A stretch of 64,000 bases of DNA, taken from positions 102,116-166,115 of the forward strand of contig JAFVAU010000016.1 in assembly GCA_017480345.1 (NCBI GenBank). The letters are read 5' to 3'. The notes under the pieces were generated by a model. The model saw only the letters and a list, made by a program, of their open reading frames with translations. It ran no database searches and was not told the origin of the DNA. The number at the start of each line of letters is the position of its first letter. The stretch's first letter is position 1. The stretch comes from Bacteroidales bacterium (GTDB taxonomy: Bacteria > Bacteroidota > Bacteroidia > Bacteroidales > UBA932). Positions 50,619-61,680 of the stretch are shown here, piece by piece. A program made the translations under genes and the position numbers.

Positions 50619-50712
50619 GATTTTTTCTGCAATTATCCTCCAAAGGTACATATTTTTTTGTAATTTTTAGTAACTTTAAGGCCGATAACTGATAACCAAA
50701 AACACTTAGGAT

Positions 50713-52482
50713 ATGAATCACCCCAAAATTGGCATCCGCCCCACCATCGACGGGCGCATGAACGGCGTCCGGGAATCCCTGGAAGACCAGACCATGGGCA
50801 TGGCGAAAGCCGTGGCCAAACTCATCAGCAGCAAACTCCGTTACATTGACGGCGCTCCCGTAGAGTGCGTCATTGCCGACAGCACCATCGGCCGGGTGGC
50901 CGAAACGGCCGCCTGCGCGGAGAAATTCGCCCGCGAGGGTGTGGCCGTCACCATCACCGTCACCCCTTGCTGGTGCTACGGCAGCGAAACCATGGACATG
51001 GACCCTCATACCATCAAGGCCGTCTGGGGCTTCAACGGGACCGAGCGTCCCGGCGCCGTGTATCTGGCCGCCGTCCTCGCCGCCCACGCCCAGAAGGGCC
51101 TCCCCGCCTTCGGCATCTACGGACATGACGTCCAGGACGCTGACAACCAGACCATCCCGGCCGATGTGGAGGAAAAGCTCCTCCGCTTTGCCCGCACCGC
51201 CGTGGCCGCCACCTCCCTGCGGGGCCGGTCGTATCTGTCCATCGGCGCCGTGTGCATGGGCATCGCCGGTTCCATCGTGAACCCGGACTTCTTCGAAGAC
51301 TACCTGGGCATGCGCTGCGAAGGCATCGACGAGGTAGAGATCATCCGTCGCATGGAACGGGGCATCTACGACCACGAGGAGTTCGAAAAAGCGCTCAAGT
51401 GGGCCCAAAAGAACTGCAAGGAGTACGAAGATGTGTGCAACCGCCCGGACCTCAAGAAAACCCGGGAAGAGAAGGACAAGGACTGGGAGTTCGTGGTCAA
51501 GATGGCCATTATCATCAAGGACCTTCTGCAAGGCAATCCCAAGCTCAAGGAAATGGGCTTCGGAGAGGAAGCCCTGGGCCACAACGCCATCCTGGGCGGG
51601 TTCCAGGGCCAGCGCCAGTGGACGGACTTCTATCCCAACGGAGACTTCGCGGAGGCCATCCTCAACTCTTCCTTCGACTGGAACGGCATCCGCAAACCCT
51701 TCGTGCTGGCCACGGAGAACGACTCCCTCAACGGCGTGGCCATGCTCCTGGGGCATCTTGTGGCCCAGACGCCCGCCATTTTTGCCGATGTTCGAACCTA
51801 CTGGAGCCCCGAGGCCGTGGAGCGCGTGACCGGTGAGAAACTTGAGGGCAAGGCGGCCGGCGGCATCATCCACCTCATCAATTCCGGCGCCGCCACGCTG
51901 GACGGCAGCGGCCGCTGCCTCCGCGGCGGCAAGCCCGCAATGAAGCCTTTCTGGGAAATCAGCGAGAAGGAGGCCCAGGACTGCTTAGACGCCACGGTGT
52001 GGGTGCCCGCCAACCGGGAATATTTCCGTGGCGGCGGTTTCTCCTCCAAGTTCCTCACCCACGGCGGCATGCCTTGCACCATGATCCGGGTGAACATGGT
52101 CAAGAATCTGGGGCCGGTGCTCCAGCTGGCCGAAGGCTGGACGGTGGACGTCTCCGAGAAGCAGTTCAAGATCCTGGACGAGCGCACGGACAAGGGCTGG
52201 CCCACCACTTGGTTCGCCCCGCGTCTGGACCCGTCCAAGGCCCCGTTCAAAGACGTATATAGTGTTATGAACAACTGGGGAGCCAACCACGGCGCCATTG
52301 TCTACGGCCACGTGGGGGCAGACCTTATTACCCTCTGCTCCATGCTCCGCATCCCCGTGTGCATGCACAATGTGCCCGACGACCAAATTTTCCGCCCCTC
52401 TACCTGGAGGGCCTTCGGCATGGACCCGGAAGGGGCCGATTACAGAGCCTGCCAGGCATATGGACCGCTTTTCAAAAAATGA
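50713..52482 (+). CDS. fucI: L-fucose isomerase
   Basis: Converts L-fucose to L-fuculose, the first step of fucose catabolism. The 589 residues match the length of E. coli FucI (591). Conserved stretches are [60 protein letters not shown], and the Mn-site residues in [19 protein letters not shown], with the later [17 protein letters not shown] fucose permease follows, separated by a palindromic element. No fuculokinase or fuculose-phosphate aldolase is in the window. A weak -7 (TAACTTTA) lies about 35 bases upstream. Confidence 0.96.
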   Translation: MNHPKIGIRPTIDGRMNGVRESLEDQTMGMAKAVAKLISSKLRYIDGAPVECVIADSTIGRVAETAACAEKFAREGVAVTITVTPCWCYGSETMDMDPHTIKAVWGFNGTERPGAVYLAAVLAAHAQKGLPAFGIYGHDVQDADNQTIPADVEEKLLRFARTAVAATSLRGRSYLSIGAVCMGIAGSIVNPDFFEDYLGMRCEGIDEVEIIRRMERGIYDHEEFEKALKWAQKNCKEYEDVCNRPDLKKTREEKDKDWEFVVKMAIIIKDLLQGNPKLKEMGFGEEALGHNAILGGFQGQRQWTDFYPNGDFAEAILNSSFDWNGIRKPFVLATENDSLNGVAMLLGHLVAQTPAIFADVRTYWSPEAVERVTGEKLEGKAAGGIIHLINSGAATLDGSGRCLRGGKPAMKPFWEISEKEAQDCLDATVWVPANREYFRGGGFSSKFLTHGGMPCTMIRVNMVKNLGPVLQLAEGWTVDVSEKQFKILDERTDKGWPTTWFAPRLDPSKAPFKDVYSVMNNWGANHGAIVYGHVGADLITLCSMLRIPVCMHNVPDDQIFRPSTWRAFGMDPEGADYRACQAYGPLFKK

Positions 52483-52593
52483 GGATAAGCCTGTCTCTTT
52501 CCAAACCGTCGCTTCGCGACCCCTCCCTAAAGGGCCCCTCCCTCTTACACGGCCGAGGGTGGCCATGGGTTTGGAAAGAGACAGGCTTATCCT
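52482..52593. repeat. Structured palindromic element, copy 2 (between fucI and fucP)
   Basis: Perfect 26-base inverted arms (52482-52507 and 52568-52593) enclose a 60-base core with hairpins GTCGC/GCGAC and CCC/GGG, then GGGCCCCTCCCTCTTACA and CGGCCGAGGGTGGCCATG. The core equals copy 1 in the last 38 bases except one. The arms are unrelated to copy 1. The first arm base is the A of the fucI TGA stop. Confidence 0.88.
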
Positions 52594-52607
52594 TAAAATA
52601 AAAATCC

Positions 52608-53912
52608 ATGGATAATAAATCATCAATCTTAAAATACAACGGGGTTAACTATCTGATTCCGTTCATTCTGATTACGGCATGCTTCGCGCTGTGGGGATTC
52701 GCCAATGACATCACCAATCCCATGGTGAAGGCGTTTTCCAAGATTTTCCGCATGAGCGTGACGGAGGGGACCCTTACGCAGGTGGCCTTTTACGGCGGCT
52801 ATTTTGCCATGGCCCTGCCGGCGGCCCTGTTCATCCGCAAGTTCAACTACAAGAGCGGCATCCTCATGGGCCTGGGCCTGTATGCCACGGGCGCATTCCT
52901 CTTCATTGCGGCACGTTCTACGGGCACTTACTGGCCCTTCCTGGTGGCCTATTTCATCCTCACCTGCGGGCTCAGTTTCCTGGAAACCAGCGCCAATCCG
53001 TACATCCTGGCCATGGGCTCTCCCGAGACGGCCACGCGGCGGCTCAACTTTGCCCAGTCGTTCAATCCCATCGGCTCGCTCTGCGGCATGTTCGTGGCCA
53101 TGAACTTCATCCAGGCGCGCCTGAACCCCATGAGTTCGGCCCAGCGTGCCAACCTCCCCGATGCGGAGTTCGCCGCCATGCGCCAGAGCGACCTGGGCAT
53201 CCTCATCAAGCCGTATGTCATCATCGGCCTGGTGATTGTGGCGATGTTCCTCCTCATCCTGCTGATAAAGATGCCGCGGGTGAAGGAGGAGAACAAGGGC
53301 AGCATCCGGGAAACGCTGAGCGACCTGGCGGGCAAAAAACGCTACCGCGAAGGCGTACTGGCGCAGTTCTTCTATGTGGGCGTGCAGATCATGTGCTGGA
53401 CCTTCATCATCCAGTACGGGACGCGCATCTTCATGGAGCGGGGCCTGAGCGAGATTGACGCGGAGGTGTTGAGCCAGCGCTACAACATCGCCGCCATGAT
53501 CATCTTCTGCTGCAGCCGCTTTGTCTGCACCTGGCTCATGAAATACCTTCAGCCCGGCAAAATGCTGCACACCTTCGCCATAGCGGGCATCGGCTGCACC
53601 TTAGGCGTGATTTTCCTGCAGGGCATCGCCGGTCTGTACTGCCTGGTGGCGGTGAGCGCCTGCATGTCCCTGATGTTCCCCACCATCTACGGGATAGCCC
53701 TGGACGGTCTGGGAGAGGACGCCAAGTTCGGGGCCGCCGGCCTCATCATGGCCATCCTGGGCGGCTCCGTGCTGCCTCCGCTGCAGGCCCTCATCATAGA
53801 CCGCGGCACCCTCCTGGGCATGCCCGCCGTGAACGTATCGTTCGTGCTTCCCATGCTTTGCTTCTCAATCATAGCCATTTACGGTTATCGTGTATACAAA
53901 GGTAGGATATAA
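52608..53912 (+). CDS. fucP: L-fucose:H+ symporter (MFS)
   Basis: Twelve-helix major-facilitator importer of L-fucose, 434 residues (E. coli FucP has 438). Family segments: ITACFALWGFANDITNPMVK, FYGGYFAMALPAALFIRKFN, GLSFLETSANPYILAMGSPE (containing the conserved Glu of the proton path), ATRRLNFAQSFNPIGSLCG and VAVSACMSLMFPTIYGIALD. Strict neighbour to fucI supports fucose as substrate, although GlcNAc/glucose permeases are related. The palindromic element between fucI and fucP could modulate the relative expression of the two genes. Confidence 0.93.
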   Translation: MDNKSSILKYNGVNYLIPFILITACFALWGFANDITNPMVKAFSKIFRMSVTEGTLTQVAFYGGYFAMALPAALFIRKFNYKSGILMGLGLYATGAFLFIAARSTGTYWPFLVAYFILTCGLSFLETSANPYILAMGSPETATRRLNFAQSFNPIGSLCGMFVAMNFIQARLNPMSSAQRANLPDAEFAAMRQSDLGILIKPYVIIGLVIVAMFLLILLIKMPRVKEENKGSIRETLSDLAGKKRYREGVLAQFFYVGVQIMCWTFIIQYGTRIFMERGLSEIDAEVLSQRYNIAAMIIFCCSRFVCTWLMKYLQPGKMLHTFAIAGIGCTLGVIFLQGIAGLYCLVAVSACMSLMFPTIYGIALDGLGEDAKFGAAGLIMAILGGSVLPPLQALIIDRGTLLGMPAVNVSFVLPMLCFSIIAIYGYRVYKGRI

Positions 53913-53973
53913 AAATTTTTTGTAACTTTGCACGTTTTATAAGAGACAAAACGATACTTAAACCTATACCAAA

Positions 53974-55164
53974 ATGGGACTTTTACACGCCAGACTGGCC
54001 AAATATGACCTCCCCCAGAAAATGATGGAGAAGGGCATCTACCCGTATTTCCGTCAGATTACCAGCAAACAGGGAACCGAAGTAACCATGGACGGACAGC
54101 AGATCCTCATGTTCGGTTCCAACGCCTATACCGGGCTCACCGGAGACGAGCGTGTCATCAATGCCGGCATCGAGGCCCTCAAGAAATATGGTTCCGGCTG
54201 CGCCGGATCCCGTTTCCTCAACGGTACGCTGGACCTCCACGTTCAGCTGGAAAAAGAACTGGCCGCCTTTGTGGGCAAAGACGAAGCCCTGGTGTTCTCC
54301 ACCGGCTTCACCGTGAACAGCGGCGTCATTCCCCAGCTCCTCACCAAAGACGATTTCATCATCTGCGACGACCGTGACCACGCCTCCATCGTGGACGGCC
54401 GCCGGCTCAGCTTCGCCAAGGGCCTGCACTACAGGCACAACGACATGAAGGACCTGGAGCGCCGCCTGCGCCGCTGCCCCAAGAACTCCGTCAAGCTCAT
54501 CGTGGTGGACGGCGTCTTCTCCATGGAAGGAGACCTGGCCAAGCTGCCGGAGATTGTGGAGCTCAAGCACAAGTATGACAACGTGGTCATCATGGTGGAC
54601 GAGGCCCACGGCCTGGGCGTCTTCGGAAAGCAGGGTCGCGGCGTGTGCAACCATTTCGGCCTGTCCAATGAGATAGACCTCATCATGGGTACCTTCTCCA
54701 AGAGCCTGGCCGCCATCGGCGGTTTCATCGCGGCCGACAAGGTGATCATCAACTACCTCCGTCACACCGCCCGCACCTATATCTTCCAGGCTTCGGACAC
54801 GCCCGCCGCAACGGCATCGGCCCTGGAGGCCCTTCACATTATCCAGAAGGAGCCCCAGCGCATCACCAACCTCTGGGACGTGACCAACTACGCCCTCCGC
54901 CGCTTCCGGGAAGCCGGCTTCGAGATTGGAGAAACCGAGAGCCCCATCATTCCGCTCTATGTCAGGGACCTGGAAAAGACCTTCATCGTCACCAAGCGGG
55001 CCTTCGACAAGGGCGTTTTCATCAATTCCGTGATTCCGCCGGCATGCGCCCCGCAGGACACCCTCATCCGCTTCTCCCTCATGGCCACGCACACGCGTGA
55101 GCAGGTGGACAGAGCGGTGGACGCCCTCACCCAGGTGTTCAAGGAAGAAGGAATTATCAAGTAA
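53974..55164 (+). CDS. spt: Serine palmitoyltransferase (alpha-oxoamine synthase)
   Basis: PLP enzyme condensing serine with an acyl-CoA to 3-ketosphinganine, the entry to Bacteroidetes sphingolipids. The 396 residues start MGLLHARLAKYDLPQKMMEK and continue PYFRQITSKQGTEV, as in Bacteroides SPT. Conserved: LMFGSNAYTGLTGDERVI, GSGCAGSRFLNGTLDLHVQL, DDRDHASIVDGRRLSFAKG, DEAHGLGVFGKQGRGVCNHF and the PLP-lysine loop GTFSKSLAAIGGF. Alternative relatives are 2-amino-3-ketobutyrate CoA ligase and AONS, but the N-terminus and HAS/GSRF features favour SPT. A strong terminator follows. Confidence 0.92.
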   Translation: MGLLHARLAKYDLPQKMMEKGIYPYFRQITSKQGTEVTMDGQQILMFGSNAYTGLTGDERVINAGIEALKKYGSGCAGSRFLNGTLDLHVQLEKELAAFVGKDEALVFSTGFTVNSGVIPQLLTKDDFIICDDRDHASIVDGRRLSFAKGLHYRHNDMKDLERRLRRCPKNSVKLIVVDGVFSMEGDLAKLPEIVELKHKYDNVVIMVDEAHGLGVFGKQGRGVCNHFGLSNEIDLIMGTFSKSLAAIGGFIAADKVIINYLRHTARTYIFQASDTPAATASALEALHIIQKEPQRITNLWDVTNYALRRFREAGFEIGETESPIIPLYVRDLEKTFIVTKRAFDKGVFINSVIPPACAPQDTLIRFSLMATHTREQVDRAVDALTQVFKEEGIIK

Positions 55165-55167
55165 GAA

Positions 55168-55196
55168 AAAGGAGGTTCTACGAAAGAACCTCCTTT
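55168..55196. terminator. Terminator after spt, shared with the convergent aspartokinase-like gene
   Basis: Twelve-base stem AAAGGAGGTTCT/AGAACCTCCTTT with loop ACGAA, followed on the plus strand by GCTTTTTC. The hairpin includes the last codons and stop of the convergent gene ending at 55178. Confidence 0.88.
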
Positions 55197-56437
55197 GCTT
55201 TTTCTACATCCTGCGCATTCACCACCAGGGAGATGGAGAGCTCTTCCCCGCCCTGGGCCGATGCGATGACATTGATGCCCGCCGCCCCCAGTTTCCCGAA
55301 GACGGAACCCGAGGTGCCGGGCACATTCTTCATCCGGCTGCCAAACACCGTCACAATGCCCACGGCCTGGTTAAGGACCACCACGTCGTCCAGCGGGAGC
55401 AGCGGATTGCTCTTGAACAGACTGCGGATGGCCTCACCGGCCAGCTGGTTCTGCTCCTGGGCCACGGCAAAGCTGATGCTGTATTCAGAAGAAGTCTGGG
55501 CAATGAAACGGACGTTCACGCCAGCTTGGGCCAGGCAGGAGAAAATGGCTCCGGACATGCCCACACGGCCCAGCAGGCCCGTGCCATATACGGTTACCAA
55601 AGAAAGGTCCTTCTCTGCAATCACCTCTATCTTATGGGCCGATCCGGTGGAAATCACCGTGCCCTCGAACTGCTCGTCCTCTATATTCTTGACCAGGATG
55701 GGGATGCCGGCATTCTTGGCGGGCCAGATGGCCGACGAAGAGAAGGGCGCCTGGGCCGATGCGCAGAAATGCGCCGCCTCGTCGTAGGTCATGGCCGGGA
55801 TGCCCGCCACGCCCTGGGCCTCTATATGGAACTCGATGCTCTGGGCCTTGAGGACGGAAGCGATGAGCGACGCCATCAGATGGGCGCCGTCCTTGCCTAC
55901 CCGTACCACATAGCCGGAAGTGAGCATGCCGTAACCACCGGAGATGACCACGGGGCCGGGCACCCGCTGGCAGCGGAGCTCTATCTGTTTTCCGGAGGCC
56001 ACCCAGTCAAAGTGCTGGGCGCCAGCAGCATCCTGCCGGCAAATCATAAGCTGGGTGCCGTCCAGGAGGGTTCCTCCCACCTGGGCGTTCACGGCCTCCG
56101 CACAGAGGCGGGAGCACTTGGCCAGCACATAGTCCTCAATGGCCGTGGCCGATGTCTGGACATACATGGCCTCCCTCAGGTAAGTGGCTACGGCATCCAC
56201 CGTTTCATCCACCTTCTGAAGATAAGCGTCTCCCGTGGCCATGGTGCAGAAATGCTCCCGGATGGCCGTCATCTCCTCAAATGCCTGCTGCTTGTCCACC
56301 ACCGTCTTCTGGACGGCGTCCCTGAACAGGGCTTCAATCTTCTTGCCGGGACGGACCACGGCAAGGGTATCCGGGGTGCAGAGGGTTGCAATCTGGGAAA
56401 TGGTGCGGGGTTTGAGAACAAAGGACTTGACAATCAT
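55178..56437 (-). CDS. Degenerate aspartokinase-like protein with ACT domains
   Basis: A 419-residue relative of aspartate kinase. The ACT-domain half is well kept: VISTGSAHKIEVIAEKDLSL, VTVYGTGLLGRVGMSGAIF, CLAQAGVNVRFIAQTSSEYS and GSVFGKLGAAGINVIASAQG. In the kinase half the family's KFGGTSV start is replaced by MIVKSFVLKPRTISQ, and the nucleotide/aspartate motif GRGGSD reads GKDGAH. Catalysis is therefore doubtful; it may be a regulatory pseudo-kinase sensing an amino acid. Start 56437 is the only ATG and is preceded by a good promoter (56461-56493). The upstream part of the long frame is antisense to the next gene. Confidence 0.85.
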   Translation of the reverse strand: MIVKSFVLKPRTISQIATLCTPDTLAVVRPGKKIEALFRDAVQKTVVDKQQAFEEMTAIREHFCTMATGDAYLQKVDETVDAVATYLREAMYVQTSATAIEDYVLAKCSRLCAEAVNAQVGGTLLDGTQLMICRQDAAGAQHFDWVASGKQIELRCQRVPGPVVISGGYGMLTSGYVVRVGKDGAHLMASLIASVLKAQSIEFHIEAQGVAGIPAMTYDEAAHFCASAQAPFSSSAIWPAKNAGIPILVKNIEDEQFEGTVISTGSAHKIEVIAEKDLSLVTVYGTGLLGRVGMSGAIFSCLAQAGVNVRFIAQTSSEYSISFAVAQEQNQLAGEAIRSLFKSNPLLPLDDVVVLNQAVGIVTVFGSRMKNVPGTSGSVFGKLGAAGINVIASAQGGEELSISLVVNAQDVEKAKEVLS

Positions 56438-56460
56438 GGCGTCTACTTTTTTTACAAATA

Positions 56461-56493
56461 CAAAATTACGAATAATCTGCATATTTCCCCAAA
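56461..56493 (-). promoter_or_regulatory. Promoter of the aspartokinase-like gene
   Basis: Minus strand: -33 TTTG (56493-56490), a 21-base spacer, -7 TAATTTTG (56468-56461). The predicted leader is about 20 bases. Confidence 0.65.
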
Positions 56494-56527
56494 ATATTGC
56501 TACTTTTGTAAACAAAGCCCTTCGCTT

Positions 56528-57397
56528 ATGAAAAAAATCATCCTTATAGCACTCCCTCTGCTGGCCCTGGCCTGCACATCGGCCCCCAATCCCTTTCCCG
56601 AAGAGGCACAGCTCTACGATCTGAACTCCGGCGAAGCCCTTACCTCGAAGAAGGCCGCCAAGGCCAAAGCCGTCTACGGAACGCTGCGCTCGCAGCTCTT
56701 CGATTCCCCGCAGTCCGTGAGCTTCGTGCGTTTCAAGGCCGATGACTACCGGCTGGAAGTAGTGGCCGCCGAAGGCCCCCAGGCAGACAGCATCAGCGCC
56801 CTCAGCCTCAAGCACGGGGCGGTGGCCGGCATCAACGGCAGCTATTTCAACATGCGGGAGCTCACGCCCGTCACCTTCGTGAAGGACGACGGCTTCTGGG
56901 TGGGCGGCACCACCCAGGGGGAACTCTTCCGCTCCAACGGCGCCATTTTCATCGACCCGCATAAGCTGGCCGTCGACGCCATCCAGGCCGATACCACCTG
57001 GACCGGCCCGGAAACCAGCTGGGAGGTGATGGCCAGCGGCCCCATCCTGGTGGACGAAGGGCTGGCCGTCACCTACGAAGAAGGCATTGACGGCTGGAAG
57101 GGCTTTTACGCCAAACGCCATCCGCGCTCCTTGGTGGGAACGGATGCCCAGGGCTATGTTTGGCTGGTTGTGGTGGACGGCCGCTCCGAAGGGAACGCCG
57201 AGGGCATGTCCATCGCGGAGCTCACGGACCTGGCCCTTTCCCTGGGGCTTACGGATGCCCTGAACTTGGACGGAGGCGGCTCATCGGCCCTGTGGGTACT
57301 TCCGGAAGGGATTATCTCCCATCCCAGCGACAACGGGACCTATGATAAAAAAGGCCAGCGCATTATTCCTAATGCACTGGTTGTGAAAGAATTGTGA
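56528..57397 (+). CDS. Phosphodiester glycosidase family (NAGPA-domain) lipoprotein
   Basis: A 289-residue exported protein (signal LIALPLLALACTSA, start 56528). The domain resembles the mammalian uncovering enzyme NAGPA and bacterial DUF2233 proteins: VVAAEGPQADSISALSLKHG, AVAGINGSYFNM, SWEVMASGPILVDEG, RHPRSLVGTDAQGYVWLVVV, DGRSEGNAEGMSIAELTDLA and the signature ALNLDGGGSSALWV. Bacterial members cleave sugar phosphodiester linkages in wall or surface polymers; the target here is unknown. A -7 TACTTTTG (56501-56508) precedes it, divergent from the aspartokinase-like gene. Its TGA shares one base with the convergent tRNA-Gly 3' end. Confidence 0.88.
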   Translation: MKKIILIALPLLALACTSAPNPFPEEAQLYDLNSGEALTSKKAAKAKAVYGTLRSQLFDSPQSVSFVRFKADDYRLEVVAAEGPQADSISALSLKHGAVAGINGSYFNMRELTPVTFVKDDGFWVGGTTQGELFRSNGAIFIDPHKLAVDAIQADTTWTGPETSWEVMASGPILVDEGLAVTYEEGIDGWKGFYAKRHPRSLVGTDAQGYVWLVVVDGRSEGNAEGMSIAELTDLALSLGLTDALNLDGGGSSALWVLPEGIISHPSDNGTYDKKGQRIIPNALVVKEL

Positions 57398-57469
57398 GCG
57401 AGATACGAGTCTCGAACTCGCGACCTTCGGCTTGGGAAGCCAACGCTCTACCAACTGAGCTAATCTCGC
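57397..57469 (-). tRNA. tRNA-Gly (anticodon CCC)
   Basis: Minus-strand cloverleaf: acceptor GCGAGAT/ATCTCGC, D-arm GCTCAGTTGGTAGAGC, anticodon arm TTGGC-TTCCCAA-GCCGA with anticodon CCC, and T-arm containing GTTCGAG. CCA is not encoded. The discriminator base overlaps the last base of the convergent lipoprotein stop codon. Confidence 0.95.
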
Positions 57470-57480
57470 GTTTGGGACTA

Positions 57481-57513
57481 CAAATATAACACTTTTTTGC
57501 TAACTTTGGCAAA
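57481..57513 (-). promoter_or_regulatory. tRNA-Gly promoter, overlapping the hisS promoter
   Basis: Minus strand: -33 TTTG (57513-57510), a 21-base spacer and -7 TATATTTG (57488-57481). On the plus strand the hisS -7 TAACTTTG occupies 57501-57508, between these elements, so the two promoters are interleaved. Confidence 0.7.
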
Positions 57514-57523
57514 TTTTAAGAAA

Positions 57524-58864
57524 ATGGCAGTTCAGAAACCTTCCATACCAAAGGGCACGCGGGACTTCGGCCAAAGAGAAATGGCCCGCCGCAACTATAT
57601 TTTCGACACCATCCGCAGCGTGTTCCGCACCTACGGATACCAGGAAATCCAGACGCCGGCCATGGAGAACCTATCCACCCTGCTGGGCAAGTACGGAGAA
57701 GAGGGAGACAAGCTCCTGTTCCGCATCCAGAACAGCGGTGAGAAGGCCGCCCTGGCCCCGGAGAAGGGCCTCCGCTACGACCTAACCGTCCCCTTCGCCC
57801 GCTACGTGGTGCAGCACCAGGCAGAGATTGCCCTCCCCTTCAAGCGCTTCCAGATCCAGCCGGTTTGGCGGGCCGACCGTCCCCAGAAGGGCCGCTACCG
57901 TGAGTTCTACCAGTGCGACGTGGACGTGATTGGCACGCGCAGTCAGGTGAACGAACTGGAACTGGTGCAGATGGTGGATACGGTGTTTGCCAAGCTGGGC
58001 GTGCGCGTGGGCATCCACATCAACAACCGCAAGGTGCTCACCGGCTTCGCAGAGATTGCCGGCGCCCCGGACAAGGTGGTGGACATCACCGTGGCCATCG
58101 ACAAACTGGACAAAATTGGTCTGGAGAAAGTGAAGGAAGAGATGGCCGAAAAGGGCCTCGCCGCTTCCGGCATCGCCGTCATCGGGCAGATCCTGTCCCT
58201 GCAGGGCAGTTTCTCCGAAAAAATGGCTGCCATGAAAAAGCTCTTCGAGGGCGGCAGCGCTTCCGGCGTCAGCTCCGAAATCGGCCTCAAGGGCCTCTCT
58301 GAGCTGGAAGAACTCTTCGGCCTCATGGATGCCGTGGGCATTGACGCTCCCGTGGAGATGGACCTCTCGCTGGCCCGCGGCCTCAACTATTACACCGGCG
58401 CCATCTTCGAGGTGAAGGCGCTGGACTGGGAAATCGGCTCCATCTGCGGAGGCGGCCGCTACGACAACCTCACCGGCATCTTCGGCCTGCCGGACCTCTC
58501 CGGCGTGGGCATCAGCTTCGGGGCCGACCGCATCTACGACGTCCTCACGGGCCTGGAGCTCTTCCCGGACACCCTGGAAAGTACCCGGCTGCTCTTTGCC
58601 GTCATGGGGGCCGATGAGCTCCGCTACACCCTCCCCGTGGCCAAGGCTCTGAGGGCTGCCGGCATAGCCGTGGAGGTGTACCCGGAAGCCACCAAGCTCA
58701 AAAAACAGTTTGAATACGCAGAGCGGAAAGGCATCCCCTTCATCTCCATCAACGGCTCCAACGAGATAGCCGCCGGAGAGGTGAATATCAAGAACTTAGC
58801 CTCCGGAGAGCAGAAGGCCTTCCCGGCCGCAGACCTCCCCGCCATCCTGGCATTCCTAAAATAA
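57524..58864 (+). CDS. hisS: Histidyl-tRNA synthetase
   Basis: Class II synthetase charging tRNA-His, 446 residues from the ATG at 57524 (an upstream in-frame TTG at 57497 is unlikely because it precedes the -7 element). Motif 1 region [20 protein letters not shown], motif 2 [20 protein letters not shown], the histidine loops [15 protein letters not shown] and the motif 3 [13 protein letters not shown] are present. The C-terminal anticodon domain includes [20 protein letters not shown]. Divergent from tRNA-Gly. The tRNA-fMet promoter begins two bases after its stop. Confidence 0.97.
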   Translation: MAVQKPSIPKGTRDFGQREMARRNYIFDTIRSVFRTYGYQEIQTPAMENLSTLLGKYGEEGDKLLFRIQNSGEKAALAPEKGLRYDLTVPFARYVVQHQAEIALPFKRFQIQPVWRADRPQKGRYREFYQCDVDVIGTRSQVNELELVQMVDTVFAKLGVRVGIHINNRKVLTGFAEIAGAPDKVVDITVAIDKLDKIGLEKVKEEMAEKGLAASGIAVIGQILSLQGSFSEKMAAMKKLFEGGSASGVSSEIGLKGLSELEELFGLMDAVGIDAPVEMDLSLARGLNYYTGAIFEVKALDWEIGSICGGGRYDNLTGIFGLPDLSGVGISFGADRIYDVLTGLELFPDTLESTRLLFAVMGADELRYTLPVAKALRAAGIAVEVYPEATKLKKQFEYAERKGIPFISINGSNEIAAGEVNIKNLASGEQKAFPAADLPAILAFLK

Positions 58865-58865
58865 A

Positions 58866-58897
58866 TTTGGAATTCCCGAAAATACTCCTTACCTTTG
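58866..58897 (+). promoter_or_regulatory. Initiator tRNA promoter
   Basis: -33 TTTG (58866-58869), a 20-base spacer, -7 TACCTTTG (58890-58897), eleven bases before the tRNA 5' end. Confidence 0.75.
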
Positions 58898-58908
58898 CAT
58901 TCCCAAAC

Positions 58909-60533
<1,625 letters not shown>

Positions 60534-60736
60534 AGTCGGCGTGTTTTTGCAGATAGTCTTTTACTAAAACTTTAGACAACCGGTCCAGAAACTCCAGCAT
60601 CACTTCTCTTTGCCGGGCATCGGAGAATCCGGCTTTCTGGAGTTTTTCAGAGTACCTTCTATACTCTCCGGGTGTCATACAAATTTAGTCATTTTTTCGC
60701 CAACTCAGACAGTTCAGAGATGGTTTTTTCAAATAT

Positions 60737-61555
60737 TTACATACTTGGATATAATGCCATATGGGAGGAATAGCCCCGGGATGCCTGAAGCATTTCGCTT
60801 ATGTCTTTGAATTGGCCGTAGAGGTCGGACATGTCCACCGCGTCTTTCCCTTTCAAGAGGTCACGGACGCCCTGATAGCAGCGCTCCCCGGCGGCATCGT
60901 TGTCCAGGAAACAGGTGGCGCCGTCGTGCTGCTTGAGGTATTCGGCCGCCTTGCCGAGGTTGTTGACGGAGTTCAGGATGACTACGTCGCAGCTGGGCAG
61001 CTCGCTTCCCTGCATCACGCGCCACGAAAGGAAATCGAACATCCCTTCAAAGACGGCAACTTTCTTCGTGGACGGTTTCGAGGTAATCTTTCCCTCCTTA
61101 TTTATAGTGGTGATTCCCGCTTTGTCGGTTCCCTTATGACCGCTGGGCGACTTCATTGCATAGCCTCCGGCGTTGTTGGGAATTCCCAACAAGGTAAAAT
61201 GCAGGTCCCGCTGCGGGTCATAGACGATAATCTCTTTCAGATATCGCTGGGCCAGGCTCAGCGGAATCTTCCTCCCCTCCAGGTACTGCAGGAGATAGTT
61301 GCTCCGGATGGCCCGGACGGCCTTAATCTGTATGGAGGGACGCTGCTCGACTGCTTCCTTTACGGCCGAACGGAGCGGCGTGGGAACCAGCCTGGCCAGG
61401 AAACTGTAAGCCTCGGCCTGCGAGCATTTCCTCACGCGCATCACCAGGTCCACGTTGGTTCCGCCCTGCGAGAGACCGAAGTCGTACCAGACGTTCTTGA
61501 CCGGATCCACATGCAGGGACGCATTCTTCTCGGAGCGTAGCGGAGAGGTCCACAT
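60737..61555 (-). CDS. Mobile-element DNA primase (CHC2/toprim type), 5' end frameshifted
   Basis: Primase-like protein of 272 residues from the first in-frame ATG. The N-terminal zinc-finger-derived segment reads WTSPLRSEKNASLHVDPVKN and VWYDFGLSQGGTNVDLVM. A toprim domain follows, with AVFEGMFDFLSW (the Glu), CFLDNDAAGERCYQGV (DxDxxG-type acidic motif) and VILNSVNNL. Relatives in Bacteroidales conjugative elements begin 30-40 residues earlier. Here that part (MFDNELYNIPLGKVLEALG) lies upstream from the ATG at 61635 in another frame, with the shift near 61580. One base seems missing in a Gly codon. The shortened protein may be inactive or the frameshift may be an assembly error. Confidence 0.82.
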   Translation of the reverse strand: MWTSPLRSEKNASLHVDPVKNVWYDFGLSQGGTNVDLVMRVRKCSQAEAYSFLARLVPTPLRSAVKEAVEQRPSIQIKAVRAIRSNYLLQYLEGRKIPLSLAQRYLKEIIVYDPQRDLHFTLLGIPNNAGGYAMKSPSGHKGTDKAGITTINKEGKITSKPSTKKVAVFEGMFDFLSWRVMQGSELPSCDVVILNSVNNLGKAAEYLKQHDGATCFLDNDAAGERCYQGVRDLLKGKDAVDMSDLYGQFKDISEMLQASRGYSSHMALYPSM

Positions 61556-61680
61556 ATTCCGGGCCTTCCCGGCCTTGCACCCAGGGCTTCCAGCACCTTC
61601 CCCAGCGGGATGTTGTACAGTTCGTTGTCGAACATACGAAAAAAGTTTATCTTTTTCTCGGTTTTTCCGATTATTCTACT

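Noticed and set aside
53983-55092. 369-codon minus-strand frame
   Set aside because: Antisense of serine palmitoyltransferase.
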